In this document: piece by piece, positions 41,921 to 51,287 of the stretch
Layout: every line of letters begins with the position of its first letter
How positions within the stretch are numbered: position 1 is the first letter of the stretch
Made by a program: the position numbers and the translations under genes
Assembly: GCA_900074725.1 (NCBI GenBank)
Contig: LT598461.1
Location: 434,001-498,000, forward strand
Reading direction: 5' to 3'
DNA from: Lachancea dasiensis
Lineage: Eukaryota; Ascomycota; Saccharomycetes; Saccharomycetales; Saccharomycetaceae
Length of the DNA: 64,000 nucleotides
The notes under the pieces: model-generated
What the model was told of the DNA's origin: nothing
Databases searched by the model: none
The model's input: the letters and a program-made list of their open reading frames with translations, nothing else

Positions 41921-42904
41921 TTATTGCTGTCTAGACTGGTGAACTGCTTCACTGATGGCCTCGATATCGCTAGGTGTTGTCCTACAGCAGCCTCCAATGA
42001 TTCTGACGCCGCTCGCTTTGTATTTTTTCACGATATCATCCCAGGTATAGGTGTGCGACTCTTTGGGATTCCAAACTTTCTTTACTGTGTCGTATACTTC
42101 GCCACTGTTTGGGTACGCAATTAGGGGGAAATCTGGTAGTTCTCGGTGCAGCGATTCCAGCATCTCGCTCGAATGGTTAAAACTAACGCAGTTCACGCCG
42201 ATCAAAAAAAAGTTTGGATTTAGATTCGAACCCAATGATTTGATATACCTTCCAATTTCTTCCATAGTGGTTCCGTCTCTTAACAATCCATTCTCATGCA
42301 CAGAGAGCCCAATGAAGAATGGTTTGGAAATAATGGAGGTGTCCCACGAGAGGATAGCTTTTAGTTCATGGAAATTGGGAATTGTTTCAAACCCTATCAT
42401 GTCCAAATCATCGCTGACATTGAAGGTGGACAGCTGGGGTTCGAAATATTCCAAGAAATCAATCTTTTCGGGCTCTGGACCATACTCTCCGGTAAACTCT
42501 GAACAGTTGTGTGCACCCCAAGCGCCAATGCATCCCACTAGCCATTTGTCGCTTCCAATGCATTCACGAGAAAAACTGACAATCTTGGTCAGCAATTCGG
42601 TGTACTGCGGAAGCGTTTTTATGCGCGTATTTTCCGATACCGACTTGAAGCTAGCTTGGTATGTCACTGTCATTAAGACTTGCGCCCCGCTCTTTAAAAA
42701 AGCTTGGTACATGCTCTTGACGATTTCTCGGTCTTTGGAGGCCGGATCTGACCAAAAAGACTCATTGATAAACGGTATCGTCGACCACACCGGGTTGGCC
42801 ACCTGTATGCCCCGGTTCTCAAGCTCAGTCCCTTGCCCACCATCTAGGACCAGAACTGCTTCTGGGTTTTCCAGCAGATAACTCTTGATTGATGTACGAG
42901 TCAT
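41921..42904 (-). CDS. Homocysteine S-methyltransferase (SAM4/MHT1 family)
   Basis: This enzyme transfers a methyl group from S-adenosylmethionine or S-methylmethionine to homocysteine, recycling it to methionine. The ATG at 42904 gives 327 residues, the length of S. cerevisiae Sam4 (325) and Mht1 (324). The N-terminus VLVLDGGQGTELENRGI is the family signature. The zinc-binding cysteines are present: Cys239 in GVNCVSFN, and Cys306-Cys307 in RIIGGCCRT. The long segment IGFETIPNFHELKAILSWD is also typical. Upstream the frame stays open without an ATG. Sam4 and Mht1 resemble it about equally, so I give no symbol. In S. cerevisiae both copies are elsewhere (YPL273W, YLL062C), near chromosome ends, so this location between VAN1 and PGM3 is not shared. 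Confidence 0.92.
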   Translation of the reverse strand: MTRTSIKSYLLENPEAVLVLDGGQGTELENRGIQVANPVWSTIPFINESFWSDPASKDREIVKSMYQAFLKSGAQVLMTVTYQASFKSVSENTRIKTLPQYTELLTKIVSFSRECIGSDKWLVGCIGAWGAHNCSEFTGEYGPEPEKIDFLEYFEPQLSTFNVSDDLDMIGFETIPNFHELKAILSWDTSIISKPFFIGLSVHENGLLRDGTTMEEIGRYIKSLGSNLNPNFFLIGVNCVSFNHSSEMLESLHRELPDFPLIAYPNSGEVYDTVKKVWNPKESHTYTWDDIVKKYKASGVRIIGGCCRTTPSDIEAISEAVHQSRQQ

Positions 42905-43229
42905 AGAGTGTGGATATTTTCGGTCTGTCCAGTTGATCTCGAGTCTTTGAAAAGAAAAAATAGTCCCAGTCTCCCATATACCTTTATAGCAGCAATTCGT
43001 CACGACTCAAAGAGTTTCCAAATCGCCCGAAATGACACACGCTGCATGTAAAGTCGAAATAGCTGTCACTTTTCCGTCTGTCTTTTCAGAGCCGTTCATT
43101 TTTTTCAATGTCGGCAGACTTTTAATTTTTTTTTGTTTTCACACCGTCGTCAGAGATCACCGTGTAGCCAGACTAGCAAGCAACTGATAAGTTCTGTGAA
43201 CGGTCCGCTAACATGAGCTTGGAAGTTGT
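42905..43229. other. Promoter region of the SAM4-type gene
   Basis: This 325 bp stretch lies between tandem minus-strand genes. It contains A/T-rich tracts near 43099-43140. No CACGTG or Met31/32-type site was seen, although the gene belongs to methionine metabolism. Confidence 0.45.
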
Positions 43230-45155
43230 TCAGAAAGTTGTTGTCAGTCCTGTTTGATCCGGCCTGAACCAGTAAATTTTTAAAGCGTCCCAAACCTCTT
43301 TAGCAAGAGTTTTTGAACGTTCCTTAGTCGAAGACATAGCTTCAATGTAGACTTTAAGTTTAGGCTCAGTTCCCGAGCCTCTTGCTGTAAACCTGACTGA
43401 ATCCGTTGATGAAAAGCCACTATTGTTAGGACGCAAAGTGGCCGAAATCATTTGGGAGGAATGATCCACGGGGAGCCTGGGAAGGTTGTCACTGGTGTCT
43501 GATTGATACCCGGTAGTCAAATCAGTAAATGTGACAAATTCAAAGTCGTCACCAAGTTTGGCCGGAAACTTCAATCCGTCCTTTTGGTAGCTGTGCCGAA
43601 TTTCTGTAAAAACAGTATTTGTTAACGACAAGTCCGGCACAATGTAGTAGCCATTGTACTCTTGAAACACACCATAACGAGCAAATCCGTCTTTCAAAAG
43701 GTCAACAGGCGATAAACCCTGGTTTTTCCAGTCCCAGATCATCTGCAGAAACATCACGAGCGCGCCAATGCCGTCCTTGTCGTGAACGATATCCGAAAAC
43801 ATAAATCCAATCGCCTCCTCATAAGCAAATGGGACATAATAACCTTCTTTTTCCAGCCCTCGGGCTCTATTACCCAGCCATTTGAACCCAGTCAGAGTAT
43901 CCTCGAAGTGGAATTTCTCGACCTCTGCCATTTTTTTGATCATTTGAGAGGATACTGTGGAGTTTATGAGAGCAAGATTCGGGTTGCATTCTTTGAACTC
44001 GATGGGTTGGTCATTGTATACCTGCCAAACGCGATTGGCAAAAAGGAATCCTAACTCATTTCCGGTTAGCTGCTTCCATTTCCCATGGACTTTAACAGCT
44101 GCTGAAAACCTATCTGCGTCGGGGTCATTCCCTAAAACAAATGAAATCCCGCTGGCCTCAGCCAAAGCAATTCCTAAATCAAAAGCACCTTTTTCCTCTG
44201 GATTGGGAAAACTAACAGTGGGGAACTCTGGGTCTGGACATTTTTGCTCAGGCACGCAGAGGTAATCGACATTTTCCTGTAAATTCCAAGCTTTTTTAAC
44301 TACCTTGCTGAAAATCTCAAATCCTACGCCGTGCATAGGAGTATACACAAACCACGGATCTGTGCTACCAGAAGTCCGTATGGTCGTGGTAACTAACCGG
44401 CTGCACACAGCTTCCGTGTACTGCTCAACCATGGTGGCTTTTGAATCTACAAGCTGGCCTGTTTTCAGGGCATTCGTAAGCATAGTAGCGCAGTTCCAGG
44501 CTTCTGCCCAAGGCTGCAAATTTGCTTCTATTGATTGTGCAATCAACGTGTCATGGGGCGGAATGATTTGACACCCGTTGGCGTAGTAGACTTTGTAGCC
44601 ATTGTCGAGTTTAGGATTATGACTTGCGGTTATCATTACTCCAGCTGAACAGCCCAGCCGATCAATAGAAAAGGGGACCAGTGGTGTGTGTACAAATATG
44701 TTCTCTTCGCCAGCACGACTGCAGGAACATAGATCATACACTTTAAATCCTAGTTGCAGAAAGGCAGCAATTGTCACTTGAGCAAAGCTATCGGAATTGA
44801 ATCTGTGATCATGGCCAATGACAACAGATTTGTTTTCGGGAAACTTATCTGAAATATACTTCGCGAGACCTTGAGATGCCTGCAAGACAGTCAAGGTGTT
44901 CATACGGCTAAAACCAGCCTCCATTTTGGAGCGTAGACCAGCTGTTCCAAACGCTATCCTCGTATCCAATCGCTTATGCAGTTCAGTCCAAGATTGGGCC
45001 TGAACCAGATCTAGAATCTCTCTTCTCGTATGCTCGTTTTGGTCATTATTGAGCCATTCTGTTACTTTACCGCTTAGCTCTGGAGGTAAAACAGATACCA
45101 AGGAATCCACATTCATTTTTAATAGACCTGTCTTTACCACTTGATTGTCAGACAT
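43230..45155 (-). CDS. PGM3: Phosphoribomutase/phosphoglucomutase Pgm3 (Prm15)
   Basis: S. cerevisiae Pgm3 (also called Prm15) is mainly a phosphoribomutase. It interconverts ribose-1-phosphate and ribose-5-phosphate in nucleoside salvage, with minor phosphoglucomutase activity. The 641 residues (622 in S. cerevisiae) show the alpha-D-phosphohexomutase motifs in order: FGTAGLRSKMEAGFSRMN near 69, the active-site phosphoserine loop TASHNPKLDNGYKVYY (Ser178), the metal loop DPDADRFSAA near 345, the sugar-binding loop near YEEAIGF, and the phosphate-binding RFTARGSGTEPKLKVYIEA near the C-terminus. The start is the ATG at 45155. Its place beside FCP1 matches S. cerevisiae YMR278W-YMR277W. Confidence 0.95.
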   Translation of the reverse strand: MSDNQVVKTGLLKMNVDSLVSVLPPELSGKVTEWLNNDQNEHTRREILDLVQAQSWTELHKRLDTRIAFGTAGLRSKMEAGFSRMNTLTVLQASQGLAKYISDKFPENKSVVIGHDHRFNSDSFAQVTIAAFLQLGFKVYDLCSCSRAGEENIFVHTPLVPFSIDRLGCSAGVMITASHNPKLDNGYKVYYANGCQIIPPHDTLIAQSIEANLQPWAEAWNCATMLTNALKTGQLVDSKATMVEQYTEAVCSRLVTTTIRTSGSTDPWFVYTPMHGVGFEIFSKVVKKAWNLQENVDYLCVPEQKCPDPEFPTVSFPNPEEKGAFDLGIALAEASGISFVLGNDPDADRFSAAVKVHGKWKQLTGNELGFLFANRVWQVYNDQPIEFKECNPNLALINSTVSSQMIKKMAEVEKFHFEDTLTGFKWLGNRARGLEKEGYYVPFAYEEAIGFMFSDIVHDKDGIGALVMFLQMIWDWKNQGLSPVDLLKDGFARYGVFQEYNGYYIVPDLSLTNTVFTEIRHSYQKDGLKFPAKLGDDFEFVTFTDLTTGYQSDTSDNLPRLPVDHSSQMISATLRPNNSGFSSTDSVRFTARGSGTEPKLKVYIEAMSSTKERSKTLAKEVWDALKIYWFRPDQTGLTTTF

Positions 45156-45709
45156 AGCGCAGATTATATATACCTTCAGGTGTGAACTTCATGACAGGTT
45201 ATACGCTTTCACATGGCAGTGGGTACCCGTAAGACATTATGTTTTTAATTGGCCCTTTAAATGGAATAGGTAAAATGTCATCATATTAGTGCACATCTGT
45301 GGTGTTGAGGCCGGCCTGAAAACCTAAAGCCTCTGTAAATGTTCTCGGGTTCATGTGTACGCTAGTAATAATTCCCAAGCAATCATTTTATGATGGCTGA
45401 AGCGATCAATTGACCTTAAAATTACATACACAAATACGATGAGCTCTCGTCCTTACTACTTTCAAAGAGATGCTTAAAATGCAATCTGCCTGGCATCGAA
45501 AATACTCGGGCCGGCTAGATAATACAATTCGACCCAAGGTGTACTTACAAGATAATATAGACCAAAGGATGATAGGCTGCCAAATGCCTACTCGAAGCAA
45601 CGAGGAACATACTCAGATGATACGCTCTAATCATAGTCCATTATGAGTGTCCCTCAATTGAATCACTTAATTCAATGGTATAAAGTAGCTTAAAGTAGCT
45701 CGCATAATC
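45156..45709. other. PGM3 upstream / FCP1 downstream region
   Basis: This 554 bp stretch holds no recognisable gene. A perfect 10-bp tandem duplication (taaagtagct) lies at 45681-45700, just after the FCP1 stop codon. Confidence 0.5.
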
Positions 45710-47926
45710 CTAATCACCCAACTCCAACAATAGCTCAGCTTCTAGATCTTCATCTTCATTTGAGTCGCTGTCGTGAGAAGATGTGGGCATATCGTTGTTT
45801 GGTTCTAGACGGGGACGTTTAACAGATGAGTTATTGTCAGGTGTAAGAGATCTTTTTTCACCCACTGTGACCCTATCAACAGACCCTTCCCTCGAATACT
45901 CATCATTTTGACCGCGATGATGCTGATTAATATCTCCAGTATTATGCGCTTTCTCATCGTCATGTTCGTCCTCGTCCTCGTCCTCGTCGTCTTCTTCCTC
46001 TTCATCCTTCTCATTTAAGAACTCATCCATCTCGTCATCGTCGTTGTCAAGCCACATATCGTTACCCGCAAGCAATTTGACATGCTCATTCACAGCTTCA
46101 GACTCTTTTGCACGTCTTGAATATTCAACTTGTCGCCTTTTTTCAAGATGGCGTTTGAAATCTTCGAGCTCGTTGCTAGTCACTTCTTGATCGGTAATCA
46201 GCTCGTAAGGCTGTTCTTTGACCCTTTCCCACTTTACCAAACACTCAAAGATCCAGTCTGGGTGGACGATTTTGATTTCAGGCTTATATGATTTTGCCAA
46301 CCGCGCTTTGAAAGTGCCTGGCGTTTTTGTTACAACGTGTGTAGTGTTCTCATCGATGTCTGAAGACGTCCGTGCCCCGAACATATTAGTCCAAAGAGCG
46401 ATATCCGACTGCCGTACGTCGGTGCCTAACGGGATTAAACCAGAAAACACAAAATGACATCCATTCAAAACTTCAGTCTTCATTTCTGGCATTAAAAATT
46501 TGATGTCAGGCGAACTGACACCAGAAGACAGTTGCTCGTAGTACTTTTCATGGACTTTGATCAGAATTTTGGATAAATGAGGTAGTTCATCATCATCGTC
46601 AATCAACAGTTTTTGGTTGTGCATATGTTTCTGTAGCTCTGCGAGTGGCCGGTTTTTTTGCTGGACCTCAAGTGATGCATTATGTTCGAGTTTCTTCGCC
46701 AAATCCTCTTTGGAAATTGGTCGATCCGGCTGGCTCTCTTCCGTAATCTTATTGAATTTTTCTTCTTGTTTCTTCACCTCTTGTTCTATCTTTTCTTGAA
46801 GCTTCCTTTCCGTGTCCATGATGTCCGTAATAAGCTCTTCTTCCTCAGCCTTCTTCCGATGTCTACCTCCCATGTGTAACATGGAATTTTGTTGTCGCGG
46901 TAAAAAATTGGAGTTGATGTCACCCACACCCACAAAGAAATCATATGGTACCACTTTGATCAAATTAGCGCACCAACTCCACACATCACCCCTGTCATCA
47001 ATGATAACAACCATTGATTGATCCATTGGAAATAGTCTCTCGAGTGACTTGTGTGTCAGGGAACCGTTTTCATCTCTAGAAAGTATTCGTTCACCAAAAA
47101 GTTCTCCTGTGGGATCGATTATTTTGGCTATCTCTAACGCATATGCCCTCGTGGCCATAGTGTAGATATGTAGCTGAAAAAGTGGAGCAATAGCTTCGAA
47201 AAACTCTTTCAAACCGGGCCGCAGTTTTACATAGTACTGGCATTTACGAGGTGGCGGCCTCGGTCCCATGTAGAAAGGCGGCAGGACGGGGTCTTCGTCA
47301 AGTGTGAACGATTTCACATTTTTCAGAGCATCGTAGTTAGGGTTTGAGCGATCATTAGACCACTCCTGAATGGTGGGATCTACCCCGCAATGAATGACTG
47401 TTTGATCGAGATCTACCACCAAAACAAGCTTCTTTAGCTCTCGAAGCTGCTTCTGAGCATACTTCTCAATGGATGCCGCCTGTCGCTCTGAGACTTTGAT
47501 ATTGGTATTATTGTGGGCCATTGTGAGCTTGCTATCGGAAAACCCTCCATCATTCAAATTTTGATCCTCATATTCATCTACGGGCTGGCCACAAACAACA
47601 CACAGAGATCCATATGTGACGTCGTGGGAGCAAGGTCGCCTCACTTCCGCAACTAGAGCCGCATCATTCACAAACTCATCTCCAACCCCAAGGTTTAGGG
47701 TGACAATGGTACCTTCTACAGGTGAATCAAAAGTCCCGATAAGATCTACACGCCTCTTCTTTTTACTTGCTTCTTCGTTCGGAGCTGTTATCACGTCTTG
47801 TAGTTCCCAGTATTTGTAGACGAAAAGTCTCTGGCCCTTTTTTATAGAATCTCCAGTTGAGACATAAAGTTTGGCAATGGTTACAGGAAAAGGCAGATTG
47901 GAAGGCAGTTTAAGCGGAGTCGTCAT
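45710..47926 (-). CDS. FCP1: RNA polymerase II CTD phosphatase Fcp1
   Basis: Fcp1 removes phosphate from Ser2 (and Ser5) of the Rpb1 C-terminal repeats so that the polymerase can be recycled. The 738 residues (732 in S. cerevisiae) start with a biotinyl-lipoyl-like region (about 5-95). A possible zinc site, CSHDVTYGSLCVVCG, lies near 99-113. The FCP homology domain has the DxDxT-type catalytic motif VLVVDLDQTVIH (Asp172 nucleophile, Asp174), followed by YYVKLRPGLKEFFEAIAPLF and the acidic VVIIDDRGDVW. A charged coiled-coil region lies at about 365-440. The BRCT domain starts near 495 (LNGCHFVFSGLIPLG...KIVHPDWIFECLVKW). The acidic C-terminal tail (Asp/Glu repeats near 645-665, ending SNEDEDLEAELLLELGD) would bind TFIIF and TFIIB. 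Confidence 0.97.
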   Translation of the reverse strand: MTTPLKLPSNLPFPVTIAKLYVSTGDSIKKGQRLFVYKYWELQDVITAPNEEASKKKRRVDLIGTFDSPVEGTIVTLNLGVGDEFVNDAALVAEVRRPCSHDVTYGSLCVVCGQPVDEYEDQNLNDGGFSDSKLTMAHNNTNIKVSERQAASIEKYAQKQLRELKKLVLVVDLDQTVIHCGVDPTIQEWSNDRSNPNYDALKNVKSFTLDEDPVLPPFYMGPRPPPRKCQYYVKLRPGLKEFFEAIAPLFQLHIYTMATRAYALEIAKIIDPTGELFGERILSRDENGSLTHKSLERLFPMDQSMVVIIDDRGDVWSWCANLIKVVPYDFFVGVGDINSNFLPRQQNSMLHMGGRHRKKAEEEELITDIMDTERKLQEKIEQEVKKQEEKFNKITEESQPDRPISKEDLAKKLEHNASLEVQQKNRPLAELQKHMHNQKLLIDDDDELPHLSKILIKVHEKYYEQLSSGVSSPDIKFLMPEMKTEVLNGCHFVFSGLIPLGTDVRQSDIALWTNMFGARTSSDIDENTTHVVTKTPGTFKARLAKSYKPEIKIVHPDWIFECLVKWERVKEQPYELITDQEVTSNELEDFKRHLEKRRQVEYSRRAKESEAVNEHVKLLAGNDMWLDNDDDEMDEFLNEKDEEEEDDEDEDEDEHDDEKAHNTGDINQHHRGQNDEYSREGSVDRVTVGEKRSLTPDNNSSVKRPRLEPNNDMPTSSHDSDSNEDEDLEAELLLELGD
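45965..46019. repeat. Acidic-tract simple repeat in FCP1
   Basis: Repeated CCTCGT/CTTCTT units encode a run of Asp and Glu in the Fcp1 tail. Tracts like this change length readily. Confidence 0.7.
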
Positions 47927-48278
47927 CGCCAGTACCTTGCGTAGAATTGGTGTCGTTAGAATCTTTGACCCTTTATATGTTGACTACTTTCAATGGAAGA
48001 AAATATTTTTGGAATTTTCAATAGAAAAACTTCGGTCGCCAGACAAATAGCTATAGCATAAAATCAGCCTGGAACACACCAGAGCACAAAAGCCTTTTAG
48101 CCTAATTCTGCCTTCATAAGTATTTATGACTTTGTCAAAAGATAAATGTGAACTGTCCCAATATAATTTTCAGTGCTCACCCCTTTTTTGCTTTCAGCTT
48201 ATTTGAAGCTGCTCTCTATGACAGCAATGCCTTGTGCTCATTTCCAACATGATTCTCACTTATAGCACGTCTTTCTAA
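47927..48278. other. FCP1 promoter and TAF8 3' region
   Basis: This 352 bp stretch lies between tandem minus-strand genes. No RNA gene or repeat is visible. Confidence 0.5.
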
Positions 48279-49973
48279 CTAGTCCTCTTCGTTTTGTGCT
48301 GTCAGCTCACTCGACTTTGGCAAATCAGATCGATCTTCACCTTGCTCGTCACGTAAAGCTGTAGAGCCTAGTAAATCCTGAGGGCCCTCCAAATACCCAT
48401 CTGGAGAATTCTCTAAATTGTTTTGTGGTACTTCTGCTGCTTTGCTGAGATGACTCTCAGGCCCGGGCTGGTCTTCTCCGCCTACTCTTGGATCTTCGCT
48501 GTTATGCTCAAGTTTGTCTTTCGTTCCTGCGTCGGCCTCGGTGGAAGGGTTTTCGTCCTGTTTTTCGCTTTCCAATGAACCAATCGACGCGGGATTCTCG
48601 CCAGCAGTCGCCAGGTCAGTAGGTTCCTCTTGCAACTTGACTTCTCTTTTTGAAGGAGAATCGCTTATAGCGGGATCTTCGCTCAATGCAGGGGCGATTG
48701 TACCATTTTCAGGCTCACTATCGCTACTTTCTAAGCCTCCAAAAAACGGATCCTCGTTAAAGTTGCTAAAGTCAAGCTCTTCTAGTTCCTTGCTCGGCTT
48801 ATTTCCTTCATCCCGCTGAATACGCAGCTGTTCCTCCCTTTCGCGTCTATTTTGCTCGGCCAAAGCAGTATGTTGTTTGCGCTGCTCTTTAAGAAGTGGA
48901 ACAGTCGTTAATAGCCCTATATAACTGCGATGCAGCAAGCTTTTTACCTCCTTTTCTGCTACCTTGCAATTGAGGCGCTGTTTGGAGAATGGAGATAACA
49001 AGTGCGTTGCTCTGATAAAAGGGCCCCTTTGAAGCTGTAACTGTCTCCTTTCGTAATCGCTGACCTTACGACGTGCTAAGTCAAGCCGACTTCTGGCATA
49101 TTCCTCAACGTTATAGTTTTGCTGAGGTAAAGTCCTCAGAAGGTCATTCATCTCATTAATAACAGCACTTCTCTTTTTCTTAGCAGGCTCAAAGATGAGA
49201 TCATTGTCTTGCTGGCTTTCTTTGAAAAGCTCAGTATTGTTGTCGACATGCGTAGCTGATTCCTCTGTACCAAGCTTAGACAAATTTATCAAAGCTTTTT
49301 CGGAAAGACTTGATTCCTCAGCCAACTTACGTTTCATTTGTCTTTCATCTGTGATTGGAGTGTTGTAGAGTGAAGTGAATCGATATGTGTGGTCGGGAGG
49401 AAAGTCGGGAAGCCATTTGGGCACATGCTTAATCTTCTTCACGGAGGGCGGTACCAGGGTTAAAATGTCAGTATCTTTTACAAAAAATTCTGGATTAGGA
49501 GTTCTTAACAGTTCCTCTTGCGAGAGTGGAGTCCTTTCCTTCCGCAAAACAAGTTCACCGGATTCATTAATTTTCTGCGCTATGTCAACAGAGTGAGACT
49601 TTGCGTATTGAGACCTATGGCTCTCCACAAGGAGATCTGCAAAAGATAAGTTATATCCCTCGATTATTAACAGTAGGTCTTTTTTGGAAATTTGATGCCG
49701 CCTTTGAATGTTTGCAATCTTGTGTAGACTCATTAGCATGTCGGACAATGTTTCATCCACGAGTAATATTAGGTTCTCGAACGCAAGTTGCGAGACAGAC
49801 ACTTCTGTATTGATAGTCTTCAGTTGAATAGCAATAGCTTTCTCGAGAATTTTCTTTAGAGGGTCATCTAAGGTAGCCTTAGGTACCACTTTTAAACTGG
49901 GTAAGTTCTTCAACTGGACTCCCTTGAACTCATTAGCCAAAGAGACATCATCGGATGTAGTGGTAGATGTCAT
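48279..49973 (-). CDS. TAF8: TFIID subunit Taf8
   Basis: Taf8 pairs with Taf10 through a histone fold inside TFIID. The ATG at 49973 gives 564 residues (510 in S. cerevisiae); the open frame further upstream has no ATG. The histone fold lies at about 35-120 (LKKILEKAIAIQLKT...FENLILLVDETLSDMLMSLHKIANIQRRHQISKKDLLLIIEG). The Taf8-specific segment follows near 175-215 (VPKWLPDFPPDHTYRFTSLYNTPI). A lysine/arginine-rich middle (about 310-410) leads into a long acidic Ser/Glu/Asp tail of about 140 residues. That tail is low complexity and accounts for the extra length. Position next to VAN1/DAT1 relatives matches YML114C. Confidence 0.93.
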   Translation of the reverse strand: MTSTTTSDDVSLANEFKGVQLKNLPSLKVVPKATLDDPLKKILEKAIAIQLKTINTEVSVSQLAFENLILLVDETLSDMLMSLHKIANIQRRHQISKKDLLLIIEGYNLSFADLLVESHRSQYAKSHSVDIAQKINESGELVLRKERTPLSQEELLRTPNPEFFVKDTDILTLVPPSVKKIKHVPKWLPDFPPDHTYRFTSLYNTPITDERQMKRKLAEESSLSEKALINLSKLGTEESATHVDNNTELFKESQQDNDLIFEPAKKKRSAVINEMNDLLRTLPQQNYNVEEYARSRLDLARRKVSDYERRQLQLQRGPFIRATHLLSPFSKQRLNCKVAEKEVKSLLHRSYIGLLTTVPLLKEQRKQHTALAEQNRREREEQLRIQRDEGNKPSKELEELDFSNFNEDPFFGGLESSDSEPENGTIAPALSEDPAISDSPSKREVKLQEEPTDLATAGENPASIGSLESEKQDENPSTEADAGTKDKLEHNSEDPRVGGEDQPGPESHLSKAAEVPQNNLENSPDGYLEGPQDLLGSTALRDEQGEDRSDLPKSSELTAQNEED

Positions 49974-50138
49974 AATAATTTTGTGAGAGAGCCAGTTACC
50001 CAAGAGCTGGCCGAGTTCAAATATTGCAACGATCAAATGGCTGTACCGTCTAAATGTTATTTTGCCGAATTAAACTATGTAGATCACTGTGTACTAAAAA
50101 CCGCAGACATTCGGTCTAAGGTATAAGTAAAACTAAAC

Positions 50139-51287
50139 TCAGACATCGCCATTGAGTAGGGCATCTAGAGCTCCTTGAACTGAGCCTCCACTTCTTCTGA
50201 GGGCTGCGATATTCCTGTCAAACTCGAAAAATCCCATCTCATTCAATTGCCTCAACTGCTGTTCGTAACGTTCTTCCGGAGGTCTTGTATCCTGCTGGGC
50301 TGGAGCACTCGAGCCTGCTCCTGCACCTGCTCCAAATAGGGATGACAGAAGAGCAGGGTCAAAGTTGGGCGCTGCAGCTCCGCCAGCTCCACCTAACATA
50401 GACAAAAAGGGGTTGGCACCGGCACCACCATTGGCCTGAGATCCAGATTGTTGGGGGGGAGGCATGCTGCCTAAAAGAGAGGCAAAGGGATTAGTACCGG
50501 CCGCAGAAGCATCACTTCCTGTTTGTTCTGAAGATTGACTACGTCCCGGATTGTCTTGCTCAGTGGAACCCGGAGCTGGAAATGCACTGGCCTCCGAGGA
50601 TCCGTCTCCGCCACCTAGCATGTTTGAAAATTGCATACTTTGTCTAATCATATCTGGATTCGTCATCATTTGCCGGAAAAACGGGCTTTGAAGTAGCTGT
50701 CTTGCCTGTGGTCCCATACTTTGTAGTTGTGGGCTCTGCTGGATAAGAAAGTCGATCATTTGCGGATTACTGAGCATTTCATTCATCTGAGATTGCATTA
50801 CAGGATTCTCGAGCATCCTGAGAACTTCGTCGGAATTTGGAGCGCTTGTAAGGCCCCCATCAGGTCCAAACGAGTCGGCAGAAGGCAAATTCAAAAACCC
50901 AGCGTAACGAGCGCTCGTGAGATCCGACAGTGGATTGAAGCCACCACCTTGGCCCGTTGATAAATTGGCAGGCGCCGTTGGCGTGGACTCGGTGCGCTGT
51001 TCGGAGCCAGAGGCACTTTTCCCTGTAGTGCCACCGGCAGGAGCCGCGGGAGTGCTTTTCTTTGCACCAGACTTGACCAAATGAATGGAGTGGTCATTGA
51101 GTATTTTATAGGAGTCTACAGTGAGATCGTCTTTCAAAATCTTTCCAGAGTATATCAATCTCTGGTTTTCGGCTGGAATGTCCGAAATCTCAGCGATTGC
51201 CCTTTTCAATTCGCCAACCGAACTGGTGGAATCGATGGACACGTCCCATTTGTTTTGACCAGATTTCACATGAATTGTGATGGACAT
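50139..51287 (-). CDS. DSK2: Ubiquilin-type UBL-UBA shuttle factor Dsk2
   Basis: Dsk2 binds ubiquitin chains through its UBA domain and the proteasome through its ubiquitin-like domain, delivering substrates for degradation; it also acts in spindle-pole duplication. The 382 residues (373 in S. cerevisiae) contain the UBL at about 1-75 ([22 protein letters not shown]). A Gly/Ala/Ser-rich linker follows, then an STI1-like region at about 150-215 (NPVMQSQMNEMLSNPQMIDFLIQQSPQLQ). A second low-complexity stretch precedes the UBA at about 338-380 (RYEQQLRQLNEMGFFEFDRNIAALRR). The start is the ATG at 51287. RAD23, the other main shuttle, is also in this window, but only RAD23 shows a PACE element. 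Confidence 0.97.
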   Translation of the reverse strand: MSITIHVKSGQNKWDVSIDSTSSVGELKRAIAEISDIPAENQRLIYSGKILKDDLTVDSYKILNDHSIHLVKSGAKKSTPAAPAGGTTGKSASGSEQRTESTPTAPANLSTGQGGGFNPLSDLTSARYAGFLNLPSADSFGPDGGLTSAPNSDEVLRMLENPVMQSQMNEMLSNPQMIDFLIQQSPQLQSMGPQARQLLQSPFFRQMMTNPDMIRQSMQFSNMLGGGDGSSEASAFPAPGSTEQDNPGRSQSSEQTGSDASAAGTNPFASLLGSMPPPQQSGSQANGGAGANPFLSMLGGAGGAAAPNFDPALLSSLFGAGAGAGSSAPAQQDTRPPEERYEQQLRQLNEMGFFEFDRNIAALRRSGGSVQGALDALLNGDV

